The notes below the pieces were generated by a model, which was not told the DNA's origin, did no database searches, and worked only from the letters and a program-made list of their open reading frames with translations. Source: Sulfitobacter sp. HNIBRBA3233 (GTDB taxonomy: Bacteria; Pseudomonadota; Alphaproteobacteria; Rhodobacterales; Rhodobacteraceae). Taken from it: a stretch of DNA of 64,000 nt. A program made the translations under genes and the position numbers. The DNA lies in NCBI RefSeq assembly GCF_040149665.1, contig NZ_JBEFLP010000002.1:62001-126000 (forward strand), read 5' to 3'. Below are positions 17,231 to 26,334 of this stretch, piece by piece; position 1 is the stretch's first letter; every line of letters begins with the position of its first letter.

Positions 17231-18385
17231 TCAGTTGCGGTAGGGGTCGAGCGACGCACGCAGGCCATCCCCGAGGAAGTTGAACGCGAGCACCACCACG
17301 ATGATCGGCAGCATGGGGATCGCGGTCCAGGGGTAGATTTCGATGCTGGCGAGGTTCTGCGCGTCGTTGAGCATCACCCCCCAACTGACGGCGGGGGCAC
17401 GCAGCCCCAGACCGAGAAAGCTCAGCGCTGTTTCGCCGAGGATCATCGCCGGGATCGACAGGGTGGCGCTGGCGATCAGGTGAGACATGAAGTTCGGCAA
17501 CAAATGACGGCGAATGACGCGACCGGGGCGGGCGCCCATCATCTCGGCGGCGCGCACGTATTCCTCCTCGCGCAGGGACAGGAACTTTGCCCTGACCGCG
17601 CGCGCAAGGCCAGGCCAGTCGAGAATGCCAAGGATGATCGAGATGATAAAGAAGACGGCGACCGGCCCCCAGTTCGAGGGCACCGCGGCAGAGAGGGCCA
17701 GCCACAGGGGCAGTTCCGGCAGCGAGCGCAGGATCTCGATCACGCGGTTGATGAACCAGTCCGTGCGTCCGCCGAAATAGCCCGCAAGGGCGCCGAAAAA
17801 GATGCCCAGGGTGAAGCTGACTGTGATGCCGATCAGCCCCACGGTCAGCGACAGCTGTGCCCCGTAGAGGATGCGGCTGAAGACATCGCGGCCAAGCCTG
17901 TCGGAGCCCCACAGGAAAACCGTCGCGTCTTCGGGGGCGCAGAAGAGATGCGTGTCGGAGGGGATAAGTCCGAAGAGGCGATAGGTCTCGCCCTCGCAGA
18001 AGTATTCGAGGGGCTTCGGCGTGCTGGCGTCTTCGGTGTAGCGCCAGCGGTAGTTGACCAGATCCGCCTCGGCGGTGGTGGCATAGACGAAGGGGCCGAT
18101 AAAATCACCCTCGTGCCACAGGTGGATCGATTGTGGCGGATGATAGAGGTAATCGGCGCTGCGCTCGTTCGGGGCATAGGGTGCGATGAACCCCGCCACC
18201 GGCAGCGTCAGGTAGCACAATAGCAGGAACAGCCCCGAAATCAGGCCCAGCTTGTGACGGCGGAACTTGCGCCAGATGAGCACGTAGCTTGGCGCGTCGA
18301 ATTCGGCACGTTCCGGCGCCGACAGGTCGCCGTGGTCTGTCCATGGCTCGGTATCGACAAAGCGGTTGTCGGGCTGGACGCTCAT
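17231..18385 (-). CDS. Peptide ABC transporter permease (YejE/OppC type)
   Basis: A 384-residue inner-membrane protein of the OppC/YejE kind. One membrane helix near residues 48-70 (LGLISGLFLLLCYLTLPVAG) is followed by a long periplasmic loop, then five helices in the C-terminal BPD_transp_1 domain. The EAA loop that contacts the ATPase is EYVRAAEMMGARPGRVIRRHLLPN. WGSDRLGRDVFSR is typical before the transport domain. The long loop and length match YejE rather than DppC. The start overlaps the stop of the partner permease by four bases. It is the last gene of the operon. Confidence 0.9.
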   Translation of the reverse strand: MSVQPDNRFVDTEPWTDHGDLSAPERAEFDAPSYVLIWRKFRRHKLGLISGLFLLLCYLTLPVAGFIAPYAPNERSADYLYHPPQSIHLWHEGDFIGPFVYATTAEADLVNYRWRYTEDASTPKPLEYFCEGETYRLFGLIPSDTHLFCAPEDATVFLWGSDRLGRDVFSRILYGAQLSLTVGLIGITVSFTLGIFFGALAGYFGGRTDWFINRVIEILRSLPELPLWLALSAAVPSNWGPVAVFFIISIILGILDWPGLARAVRAKFLSLREEEYVRAAEMMGARPGRVIRRHLLPNFMSHLIASATLSIPAMILGETALSFLGLGLRAPAVSWGVMLNDAQNLASIEIYPWTAIPMLPIIVVVLAFNFLGDGLRASLDPYRN

Positions 18386-19410
18386 GTGCGGGTGTTCCCC
18401 ATGCGGATCCGCGGATCGAGCAGGACCAGCAGCATGTCAGATATCATCGTGCCCACCAGCGTGAGGAACGCCACGAACATCAGCACGAACCCCGCGAGGA
18501 ACTGGTCCTGACTTCTCAGGGCGGTCAGCAGATAGGGGCCGATCGTTTGCAGGCCCAGAACCACCGACACGAGCACCGACCCGGAAACCATGGCCGGCAG
18601 CAGGTTGCCGATATCCGCAACGAAAGGATTGAACGCCATGCGCAGGGGATATTTGCGCAGCATCTTCGATGGTTTCATGCCCTTCGCGATGGCGGTTTCG
18701 ACGTAGGGTTTGCTGAGTTCATCCAGCATGTTGGCACGCAGGCGCTGCATCATCGCGGCTGCACCGGACGTCCCGATCACGAATGTCGGAACGATCAGGT
18801 GCACAAGGATGGATTTGACCTTGGCCCATGACATCGGCTCGCCCTCGAACTGCGGGGCCATCAGGCCGCCGATGGGCAGATCGAAGTATTTATGCCCGTA
18901 GTAGAACAGCATCAGCGCCAGCAGGAAGTTCGGCGTGGCAAGGCCCAGATAGCCCACGAAACCCGCCGTGTAATCGACCCATGTTTCGGACCGGGCCGCA
19001 GCCAGAACGCCGAGCGGCAGCGCCACCAGATAGACAAACAGCACAGCGGCCAGATTGACCAGAACCGTCAGCCACAGGGCATCGCCAACGATTTCACCCA
19101 CGGGGCGGTCGAATTCGAAAGACCAGCCGAAGTTGCCCTGTATCAGCCCCGAAAAGCCCTGCGGGCCGGGGGCGAAGCCGACCCAGATCAGGTATTGCTC
19201 CCAGATCGGCCGGTCGAGCGCGTATTCCGTGCGCAGGAATTCGGCCTTCGCCACGCCCTCGGCCTGGCCGGTGGCGCGCAGTTCGGCGATCTGGTTGCTG
19301 AGGTAGTCGCCGGGCGGCAGGTTGATGATGACGAAGACCAGCACCGATACCACCCACAGGGTCAGCAGCATCGTCGCGATCCGCGACACGGCATAGCGCA
19401 GCAGCATCAT
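18382..19410 (-). CDS. Peptide ABC transporter permease (YejB/OppB type)
   Basis: A 342-residue permease. It starts MMLLRYAVSRIATMLLTLWVV, the standard OppB N-terminal helix, includes the RPIWEQYLIWV segment and has the EAA loop ELSKPYVETAIAKGMKPSKMLRKYPLR. Together with the YejE-like partner it forms the channel for oligopeptides or similar solutes. The start overlaps the stop of the binding-protein gene by four bases, giving stoichiometric translation. Two consecutive ATG codons open the frame; either may be used. Confidence 0.9.
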   Translation of the reverse strand: MMLLRYAVSRIATMLLTLWVVSVLVFVIINLPPGDYLSNQIAELRATGQAEGVAKAEFLRTEYALDRPIWEQYLIWVGFAPGPQGFSGLIQGNFGWSFEFDRPVGEIVGDALWLTVLVNLAAVLFVYLVALPLGVLAAARSETWVDYTAGFVGYLGLATPNFLLALMLFYYGHKYFDLPIGGLMAPQFEGEPMSWAKVKSILVHLIVPTFVIGTSGAAAMMQRLRANMLDELSKPYVETAIAKGMKPSKMLRKYPLRMAFNPFVADIGNLLPAMVSGSVLVSVVLGLQTIGPYLLTALRSQDQFLAGFVLMFVAFLTLVGTMISDMLLVLLDPRIRMGNTRT

Positions 19411-21368
19411 TCGACGGCGGCCTGTTGCGGATCATCGGCAAAATAGAACTCGTCCATCCGGTGGATACCGAAATGCGCACCGGGATCGTAGGCCCAGACG
19501 GCCTCTTCGGGGACGTTGCGCAGCCGCCGCGAGACGACGACAGGCTGTGGCGCACCGTTGAGGATGCCGATGGCGAATTGCTGGTCGGCGTGGATATCGA
19601 GCATCTCGTTCCAGATCCCTTCGCGCTTGGCGGGATCATCGGTATGCGCCCAGTCCCAGTTCAACTGTAACAGCCGCTCGGCGGGGGGGTAGTCCGGCTT
19701 TTCGCCGAGCTCGCCCATTGTCTGGTAGTATTGCCCCCACATCGGCCAGGCAAAGAATTCCTGTTGTGTCGGCGCGACATACTGAGGGTCTGTTTCCGCG
19801 CGCGGAAGGCCGTTGTCCCATCCGTACCAGACGCCCGCCATGCTGAGGCCCGCGTAGATCCGGTTGCGCAGGATATCACGGTCGAGCGGGCGCATGATCA
19901 GCCGGATGCCCAGCTCGCGCCATGTATCGGTGATGATCGCCAGCGCGTTCTCTTCTTCCTGACGCTCGCCCGCGGTTTCCACCACGAATTCCATGGGGCG
20001 TCCGTCGGGCAGGCGGCGCAGCCCCGCGGGCGTGCGGTCTGTCAGCCCCATATCATCGAGAAGCGCGTTCGCGCGGTCCAGATCCAGCGTGCTCCACGCG
20101 TCCAGATCGGTCGGGTCGTAAAACGGGCTTTGGGGCAGGGCGCTCATCCCGCCCTCGTTGGCCAGCCCGAAATAGAGCGCGCGGTTGATCATCCGCCGGT
20201 CGATGCCGAGGCTGAGCGCGCGGCGGAAACGCACATCGCGCATGACCTCGCGCCAGACCGGATCGGCGAAATTGAGGTTGGGATAGATCGCGATCTGGCT
20301 GGCGGTCCCGTTGGCCCAGAGGTTGACGCGGTAGTTGCCGCCGTCGACTTCGCCTTTCTTGAGGATTGCCACATCGCGGAAATCCAGTCCGCGCGCCTGA
20401 AGATCGACTTCGCCCGCGTTGGCCTTCGCCGCAATCAGACCGCCGCCGACGATCCCCATCTCCACAGTGTCGATGTAGGGCAGCTGGGTGCCCTCGCTGT
20501 CGATCCGGTGGAAATAGGGGTTACGCACGAAAATGGCGCGGCTGTTCTGGTCCTCTCCGGTGACGTTCGTCCACGGTTGCAGTGTCGGCAGATCGGGATT
20601 GTCGAACTTGTACATGTTGTCGACCTTGTTGTGCAGCGCGGCCCAGCTTTTGACGCGCTCCTGCTCGATCAACGTGAAGAGATCCTCGGGATCGGCAAAG
20701 TCGAGGTGGAATTGCCTGAGGTAATGCGCGGGGCGGTAAATGAAGGGCGGGCGCGCCTGTGCCAGCAGCGGCAGAAAGCCGGGGTTGGGAGTGTCCCATT
20801 CGAAAACCACGGTGTGGGCATCGGGGAAGGTTACGGTGCCCAGCTTGCCGTCGACGATCATCCACTCGGGCGGTCCCGACGGCGTGATTTCTTCGTTCAG
20901 GGTGATGTATTTCCACCAGTATTCGAAATCCGCCGAGGTAAACGGAGCGCCATCCGACCAGCGGTGGCCGCGGCGCAGATGCAGCGTGAACTTGCGCTCG
21001 TCCTCCACGTCGACCGCGCGCAGCAGATCGGGTTGCAGCGTATAATCGGGGGCATAGCCGACAAGGCGGGCATAGCCGTAGACAACCATCTGGCGGATGT
21101 CCTTGCTGCGGCCCACGAGGGTGCGCAGCTTGCCGCCCTGCACCCCTGTCGTCCGGCCCTTCGCCACAAGATCGACGACAAGCGGCTCTTGCGGAATGCG
21201 GTCTGCCGCGGGTGGCATCGCGCCCTTGTCGATCTCGTCCGCCCAATAGGGGGTTTCCGCAACGGGCGGCTGCGCCGCTGCGCCGGAAAACTGCAGCAGC
21301 GTTGATGCCAGCGCCGCTGTCAGCAGACGCAGGCCGGGAAGTCTTGGAAGGAGGGATCGGTCAAGCAT
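19407..21368 (-). CDS. ABC transporter substrate-binding protein, family 5 (YejA-like)
   Basis: A 653-residue periplasmic binding protein of the SBP_bac_5 family, longer than DppA/OppA and matching YejA-type proteins. The signal is LLPRLPGLRLLTAALASTLLQFSGAAA (cleavage near residue 33). HLRRGHRWSDGAPFTSADF is the family motif in the ligand domain. YejA binds peptides such as microcin C in enterobacteria; here the ligand is unknown. ATG 21368 overlaps the end of the ATPase gene by eight bases. Placement after the ATPase gene is unusual for Opp operons but seen in Rhodobacteraceae. Confidence 0.88.
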   Translation of the reverse strand: MLDRSLLPRLPGLRLLTAALASTLLQFSGAAAQPPVAETPYWADEIDKGAMPPAADRIPQEPLVVDLVAKGRTTGVQGGKLRTLVGRSKDIRQMVVYGYARLVGYAPDYTLQPDLLRAVDVEDERKFTLHLRRGHRWSDGAPFTSADFEYWWKYITLNEEITPSGPPEWMIVDGKLGTVTFPDAHTVVFEWDTPNPGFLPLLAQARPPFIYRPAHYLRQFHLDFADPEDLFTLIEQERVKSWAALHNKVDNMYKFDNPDLPTLQPWTNVTGEDQNSRAIFVRNPYFHRIDSEGTQLPYIDTVEMGIVGGGLIAAKANAGEVDLQARGLDFRDVAILKKGEVDGGNYRVNLWANGTASQIAIYPNLNFADPVWREVMRDVRFRRALSLGIDRRMINRALYFGLANEGGMSALPQSPFYDPTDLDAWSTLDLDRANALLDDMGLTDRTPAGLRRLPDGRPMEFVVETAGERQEEENALAIITDTWRELGIRLIMRPLDRDILRNRIYAGLSMAGVWYGWDNGLPRAETDPQYVAPTQQEFFAWPMWGQYYQTMGELGEKPDYPPAERLLQLNWDWAHTDDPAKREGIWNEMLDIHADQQFAIGILNGAPQPVVVSRRLRNVPEEAVWAYDPGAHFGIHRMDEFYFADDPQQAAVE

Positions 21369-23127
21369 GGCACCGTACCTTATGCCCCGGTTCAAGTTCC
21401 CGCAATGCCGGTGCAGTTGCCCCGTCGAAGCGGAACCGCTCGGGCCATCCCGACGGCGCGCCCGCGCCCTTGGCGACAAGATCGAGGTCAATAGGGCGGG
21501 CGATGTCGGGTTCGGGCTGCGCCGCTATCAGGGCGCGGGTGTAGGGATGCTGCGGATTGTGGAACAACGTCTGCGGCGGGGCCTGTTCGACCACGACACC
21601 GGCGCGCATCACCGCCACCTCGTCCGCGATCCGCGCCACGACTGCCAGATCGTGGCTGATGAACAGATAGCTGAGCCCCGCGCGCTCGCGGATGTCCTCG
21701 AGCAGCGTCAGGATCTGGTCCTGCACCGAAACGTCCAGCGCGCTCGTCGGCTCGTCGCAGACCAGAAGCTGCGGATCGAGCGTCAGCGCGCGGGCGATCG
21801 ACAGCCTTTGCCGCTGGCCGCCGGAAAACGCGTGCGGGTATCGAAGCAACATGTCCGGCGACAGGCCGACCATGCGGATCATCTCGGCGGCCTTTTCGCG
21901 GCGGTCGGCGGCGGTGCCGATCCCGTGGATTTCCATCGGCTCGGTCAGCGCGCCCTGTACGCGCATGCGCGGGCTGAGTGACGAATAGGGGTCCTGGAAC
22001 ACCATCTGCGCCTCGCGCTGGAATGCCCGTCGCACCCGTGGCGACATATCCTGCACATGGATCGGATCGGCGCCGCCGCGCGCGCGGAACAGAACCTCTC
22101 CGCCGGGATCGGGGGTTATGGCGCCCAATGCGATGCGCGCGCAGGTCGTCTTTCCGGAGCCGCTTTCGCCGACCACCGCAAGGGTCTTGCCGCGCGGCAC
22201 CTGCAGACTGACATCGCGGCAGGCGACAACCTGCATCGGCTTGCGCCATCCGCCCGATTTCAACGTGAACGTCTTGGACACATCGCGGATGTCGAGAATC
22301 AGATCCGTATGGGGGGCAGGCGGCACCGGTTGCGTCTGCGCGGGTATCAGCGGCGCTGCGGCGAAAAGCTTGCGGGTGTAGCCGTGTTCCGGCGCGCCCA
22401 GCACCTCGGCCGCGCTGCCGCGCTCCATCACCCGCCCGCCGTTCATCACCACCACGCGATCTGCCATGTTGGCCACGACGCCCAGATCGTGGGTTACGAG
22501 AATCACGGCCATCCCGGTTTCACGCTGTAGATCCTTGATAAGGCCCAGCACCTGCGCCTGCGTGGTGACATCCAGCGCAGTCGTCGGTTCGTCGGCAATC
22601 AGCAGATCGGGGCGCGTGACCATGGCCATGGCGATCATCGCGCGCTGGCGCATCCCGCCCGACATCTCGAAAGGATAGCTGCGCCACGCCCGTTCCGGAT
22701 CGGCAAAGCCTACTCTTTCAAATTGAGCGAGCACGCGTTTCTTGGCCTCTGCCGCAGTGATACTGCCGTGCAGGTGGAGCACTTCGGACACCTGATCGCC
22801 CAGCCTGTGCAGCGGCGACAGCGCCCGCATCGGCTCCTGAAAGATCATCGAAATGCGGTCACCGCGCAGCCCCCGCAAGGTGCGTTCCGACGCGTTCAGC
22901 ATGTCGACGCTCTCGTCGCCGTGCTGAAACCGGATGCTGCCGCCGCGCAGCTGGCCGTTGGCAGGCAAAAGCCGCAGGATCGACCGGCAGGTCAGCGTCT
23001 TTCCCGACCCCGATTCGCCGACCAGCGCCAGCGTTTCCCCGCATTCCATCGAGAAGCTGACGCCGTCGACAACCGCGGGTGCGGCGCCGAATCCGATACT
23101 CAGCGATGTAACTTCCAGAAGTGGCAT
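21361..23127 (-). CDS. Peptide ABC transporter, fused double ATPase (YejF/GsiA type)
   Basis: A 588-residue protein with two complete ABC domains in tandem. Domain one has GESGSGKT near residue 36 and signature SGGMRQR; domain two has GESGSGKT near residue 315 and signature SGGQRQR, with DEPTSALDVSVQ after Walker B. Both end with oligopeptide/dipeptide transporter C-terminal tails (QTLFHNPQHPYTRALIAA in the second). It powers import through the two permeases of the same operon. It is the first gene of the operon, transcribed away from the IclR regulator. Confidence 0.92.
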   Translation of the reverse strand: MPLLEVTSLSIGFGAAPAVVDGVSFSMECGETLALVGESGSGKTLTCRSILRLLPANGQLRGGSIRFQHGDESVDMLNASERTLRGLRGDRISMIFQEPMRALSPLHRLGDQVSEVLHLHGSITAAEAKKRVLAQFERVGFADPERAWRSYPFEMSGGMRQRAMIAMAMVTRPDLLIADEPTTALDVTTQAQVLGLIKDLQRETGMAVILVTHDLGVVANMADRVVVMNGGRVMERGSAAEVLGAPEHGYTRKLFAAAPLIPAQTQPVPPAPHTDLILDIRDVSKTFTLKSGGWRKPMQVVACRDVSLQVPRGKTLAVVGESGSGKTTCARIALGAITPDPGGEVLFRARGGADPIHVQDMSPRVRRAFQREAQMVFQDPYSSLSPRMRVQGALTEPMEIHGIGTAADRREKAAEMIRMVGLSPDMLLRYPHAFSGGQRQRLSIARALTLDPQLLVCDEPTSALDVSVQDQILTLLEDIRERAGLSYLFISHDLAVVARIADEVAVMRAGVVVEQAPPQTLFHNPQHPYTRALIAAQPEPDIARPIDLDLVAKGAGAPSGWPERFRFDGATAPALRELEPGHKVRCHA

Positions 23128-23407
23128 GAGGCCCCCGTTTCAGTGGGAGTGAACCCGATCCGCAGGCCCCCGTCCAGCCTATGTTGCGGGCGCGGCGTTC
23201 TGACCCTGCGACAGTCCGCAGGCAAGGGAGCCGGAGCGGCTGAAAGCGCGGCTCGGGCGGGTCCGAAGTTTTCCTTGCACTCGATTGGGGCAGCTTCTAG
23301 GTTCGGCAACGAAATGCGGAACGCAGTTTTACATAGCGAAATCCTGCCGGGAGGGTGGGAGCGCGACGCGCAGCGCGGCAGGATGCCGTGAAACGCGGGG
23401 GAGGGAT
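23128..23407. promoter_or_regulatory. Divergent intergenic region, peptide ABC operon / IclR regulator
   Basis: These 280 bases must contain promoters for both directions. Two CGAAAT copies lie 27 bases apart (23310-23315 and 23337-23342), and TGCGGAACGCA (23315-23325) is a small inverted repeat between them; they could be an IclR operator. No gene is seen. No strong -35/-10 pair was found. Confidence 0.35.
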
Positions 23408-24184
23408 ATGACAGACCAGTCATCGGACCGGAAATTCGCCAATACCCTCGCGCGGGGGCTGGCTGTCCTGCGCGCATTCCGTGCCAGCGACAACGGTCTG
23501 ACCCATGCGCAGATTTCCGAGCGGACCGACCTTCCAAAGCCGACGATTTCGCGCCTGACCTACACGCTGTGCGAATTGGGCTACCTCAGCCACGGCGGGC
23601 GCAACGACCGGTTTCGTCTTGGCCCCGCCGCGATCGTTCTGGGGGCTGTCGCCAATCAGGCGGTCCGCTTTGTCGATCAGGTGGACGAGGCGATGCAGCG
23701 GCTGGCCAATGACACCGGCACGCTGGCGCTGATCGCGGTGCGCGACGGCGACCGCATGATGCTTGTCCGCACATGGCGGCCCGAAACCGCATCGACCATT
23801 TGGCTGGAACCCGGCCACCGGATCCCGATGAACAGCTCTTCGTCGGGGCTCGCGTTTCTCGCCGCGCTGGACGACGAGCGGTTCGAGGCGCTGGAACCCT
23901 CGGACGAACTTCGTGGTTTCCGCAACGACGGGTACAGCCAGCTTGTCGGTCGCGGCTTCGCCATTGTCCCCGACGAGGCGCGCTTTGCCACGACCGTGAA
24001 TGCCGTCAGCGTCCCCTATTTCGCCGAGGAGTTCGGCGAGGCTGTCGCCTTTACCTGCGGTGCGCTGCCCGAAAACCTGACGCGGGACCGGATGATGCAT
24101 GACGTCGGCCCGGTGCTGCATAAACTCGTACAAGGGCTGGAACGACGTTCCGGCCGCGCGTCGGCACTGGTTCGACGCGGATAG
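23408..24184 (+). CDS. IclR family transcriptional regulator
   Basis: A 258-residue regulator. The N-terminal winged helix covers about residues 10-70 (LARGLAVLRAF, LTHAQISERTDLPKPTISRL), the helix-turn-helix pattern of IclR. The C-terminal effector domain includes IPMNSSSSGLAFLAAL, the usual glycine/serine-rich ligand pocket. The family controls catabolic operons for aromatic or dicarboxylic compounds. It stands 17 bases before the acyl-CoA degradation genes on the same strand, so it probably regulates and is co-transcribed with them. ATG 23408 has GAGGGA upstream; the longer form from 23285 lacks support. Confidence 0.9.
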   Translation: MTDQSSDRKFANTLARGLAVLRAFRASDNGLTHAQISERTDLPKPTISRLTYTLCELGYLSHGGRNDRFRLGPAAIVLGAVANQAVRFVDQVDEAMQRLANDTGTLALIAVRDGDRMMLVRTWRPETASTIWLEPGHRIPMNSSSSGLAFLAALDDERFEALEPSDELRGFRNDGYSQLVGRGFAIVPDEARFATTVNAVSVPYFAEEFGEAVAFTCGALPENLTRDRMMHDVGPVLHKLVQGLERRSGRASALVRRG

Positions 24185-24201
24185 ACTTTGGAGGAAAACC
24201 T

Positions 24202-26298
24202 ATGACCGAACCTGTCAGCTATGATACCCGCGATGGTGTTGCCATCCTGCGGATCCAGAACCCGCCGGTGAATGCGCTCAGCCAGGCCGTGCGTCAGGGC
24301 CTGAGCGACGCGATGGATCGCGCCGAGGCCGACGAGGCCGTGAAGGCCGTTGTGATCGTCGGCGACGGACGTGCCTTTATCGCCGGAGCCGACATCTCGG
24401 AGTTCGGAAAGCCGCCGCAGGAACCGTTCCTGCCGGACCTGTGCACCCGCATCGAATCCTCGCCGAAGATTGTCGTGGCCTCGATGCATGGCGTGTCGCT
24501 TGGCGGTGGGCTGGAAGTCGCGCTGGGCTGTCATTACCGCGTGGCCCAGCCGGATGCGCGCGTGGGTCTGCCCGAGGTGCACCTCGGCATCCTGCCCGGC
24601 GCGGGTGGCACCCAGCGTCTGCCGCGCCTTACTGGTGCCGAGAAGGCGGTCGAGGCGATCACGACAGGCCGCCACATCAACGCCGCCGAGGCGCTGGAGC
24701 TTGGCCTCATCGACCGGATCGAAGAGGGTGATCCGCAGGAAGTCGGCGTTGCCTACGCCATGGATCTGGTCAGCGAAGGTGCCGCGCGCCGTCCCGTGTC
24801 GGAAATGCCCGCGCCCGCCCCGATGGACTGGGACGCGACCTATGACGCGGTGCTGAAAAAGGGCCGCGGCCAGATCAGCCCGGCCACGGCGGTCCGCGCG
24901 GTACAGGCCGCGTCCGAGTTGCCGTTCGATCAGGGCATGAAACGCGAGCGCGAGCTGTTCACGGAGCTGATGGATACCGACCAGCGCAAGGGCCTGATCC
25001 ATGCATTCTTCAACGAGCGTGCGGTTTCGAACCTTCCCGAACTGAAGGGTGTTGACCCGCGTCCGGTGCAATCCATCGGCGTGATCGGCGGCGGCACCAT
25101 GGGGGCGGGTATCGCCACTGCGGCGCTGCTGACCGGCCTGAATGTCGTGCTGATCGAAATGTCCGACAAGGCCGCGGATGCCGCGCGCGAAAGGATCGCC
25201 GGCAACCTTGCCGGTGCGCTGAAGCGCGGGAAGATCACGCAGGAAAAGCACGACGCGATGCTGACCATCGCACTCGAGATCAGCCAGAACTACGACAGCC
25301 TGCAAGACGTCGATCTGGTGATCGAGGCGGTCTTCGAAGAGATGTCCGTCAAGAAGGAAGTGTTCGGCAAGCTCGACGCGGTGTGCAAACCGGGCTGCAT
25401 CCTCGCCTCCAACACCTCCTATCTGGACGTGAACGAGATCGCGGCAAGCACGTTGCGCCCGGCGGATGTGATCGGTCTGCATTTCTTCTCGCCTGCGCAT
25501 GTAATGAAGCTGCTCGAGGTGGTCGTGGCCGATGAGACGGCGCCCGACGTGGTCGCCACCGGCTTTGCTCTGGGCAAGCGGCTGGGCAAGGTGTCGGTGC
25601 GCGCGGGCGTCTGCGACGGTTTTATCGGCAACCGGATTCTCGCGGTCTACCGGACGGCTGCGGATCATATGGTTCTGGACGGCGCATCGCCCTACCAGAT
25701 CGACAAGGCGCTGGTGGATTTCGGTTTCGCCATGGGCCCCTTCGCGGTCGGCGATCTGGCCGGTCTGGACATCGGCTGGGCCACGCGCAAGCGCAAGGCA
25801 CCCCATCGCCACCCCGAAGAGCGTGTGCCGACCTATATCGACCGGCTGTGCGAGCAGGGCCATTTCGGCCAGAAAACCGGCGAAGGCTATTACATCTACG
25901 AAAAGGGCAAGCGCGGCGGAACGCCCAACCCCAAGGTCACCAAGCTGATCGAGGAAGAGCGCGCCGACCGCGGAATTACGCCACGTGATTTCACCGACGA
26001 AGAGATTGTCAGGCGCTATATGTGTGCCATGGTGAACGAAGCCGCGAAGGTCGTCGGTGAAGGCATCGCCAAGCGTCCGCTGGACGTCGATATGGTGCTG
26101 CTCTTCGGATACGGCTTCCCGCGCTACTGGGGCGGCCCGATGAAATGGGCCGACATCCAGGGCCTGCCGAACGTACTGGCGGACATCGAGAATTACGCAA
26201 AGAAGGACGCGTGGTTCTGGCAACCCGCCCCGCTTTTGAAAGAGCTTGTGGCCGATGGACGCAACTTTGATGATTTGAACCGTGCCGGGTCTAAGTGA
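24202..26298 (+). CDS. Fused enoyl-CoA hydratase / 3-hydroxyacyl-CoA dehydrogenase (FadJ/PimF-like)
   Basis: A 698-residue bifunctional beta-oxidation enzyme. The N-terminal crotonase half has RAFIAGADISEF (oxyanion hole), GGGLEVALGCHYR and LPEVHLGILPGAGGTQRLP, so both catalytic glutamates are present. The dehydrogenase half starts near residue 290 with IGVIGGGTMGAGIATAAL (NAD loop) and contains HFFSPAHVMKLLEVV with the catalytic histidine. It hydrates enoyl-CoA and oxidises the hydroxyacyl-CoA. Length and context beside two acyl-CoA dehydrogenase genes match PimF of pimeloyl-CoA degradation as well as FadJ. GGAGG precedes the ATG. Confidence 0.92.
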   Translation: MTEPVSYDTRDGVAILRIQNPPVNALSQAVRQGLSDAMDRAEADEAVKAVVIVGDGRAFIAGADISEFGKPPQEPFLPDLCTRIESSPKIVVASMHGVSLGGGLEVALGCHYRVAQPDARVGLPEVHLGILPGAGGTQRLPRLTGAEKAVEAITTGRHINAAEALELGLIDRIEEGDPQEVGVAYAMDLVSEGAARRPVSEMPAPAPMDWDATYDAVLKKGRGQISPATAVRAVQAASELPFDQGMKRERELFTELMDTDQRKGLIHAFFNERAVSNLPELKGVDPRPVQSIGVIGGGTMGAGIATAALLTGLNVVLIEMSDKAADAARERIAGNLAGALKRGKITQEKHDAMLTIALEISQNYDSLQDVDLVIEAVFEEMSVKKEVFGKLDAVCKPGCILASNTSYLDVNEIAASTLRPADVIGLHFFSPAHVMKLLEVVVADETAPDVVATGFALGKRLGKVSVRAGVCDGFIGNRILAVYRTAADHMVLDGASPYQIDKALVDFGFAMGPFAVGDLAGLDIGWATRKRKAPHRHPEERVPTYIDRLCEQGHFGQKTGEGYYIYEKGKRGGTPNPKVTKLIEEERADRGITPRDFTDEEIVRRYMCAMVNEAAKVVGEGIAKRPLDVDMVLLFGYGFPRYWGGPMKWADIQGLPNVLADIENYAKKDAWFWQPAPLLKELVADGRNFDDLNRAGSK

Positions 26299-26334
26299 CC
26301 CGATGAACAAACAGAGCAACGAGAGGATATTCCC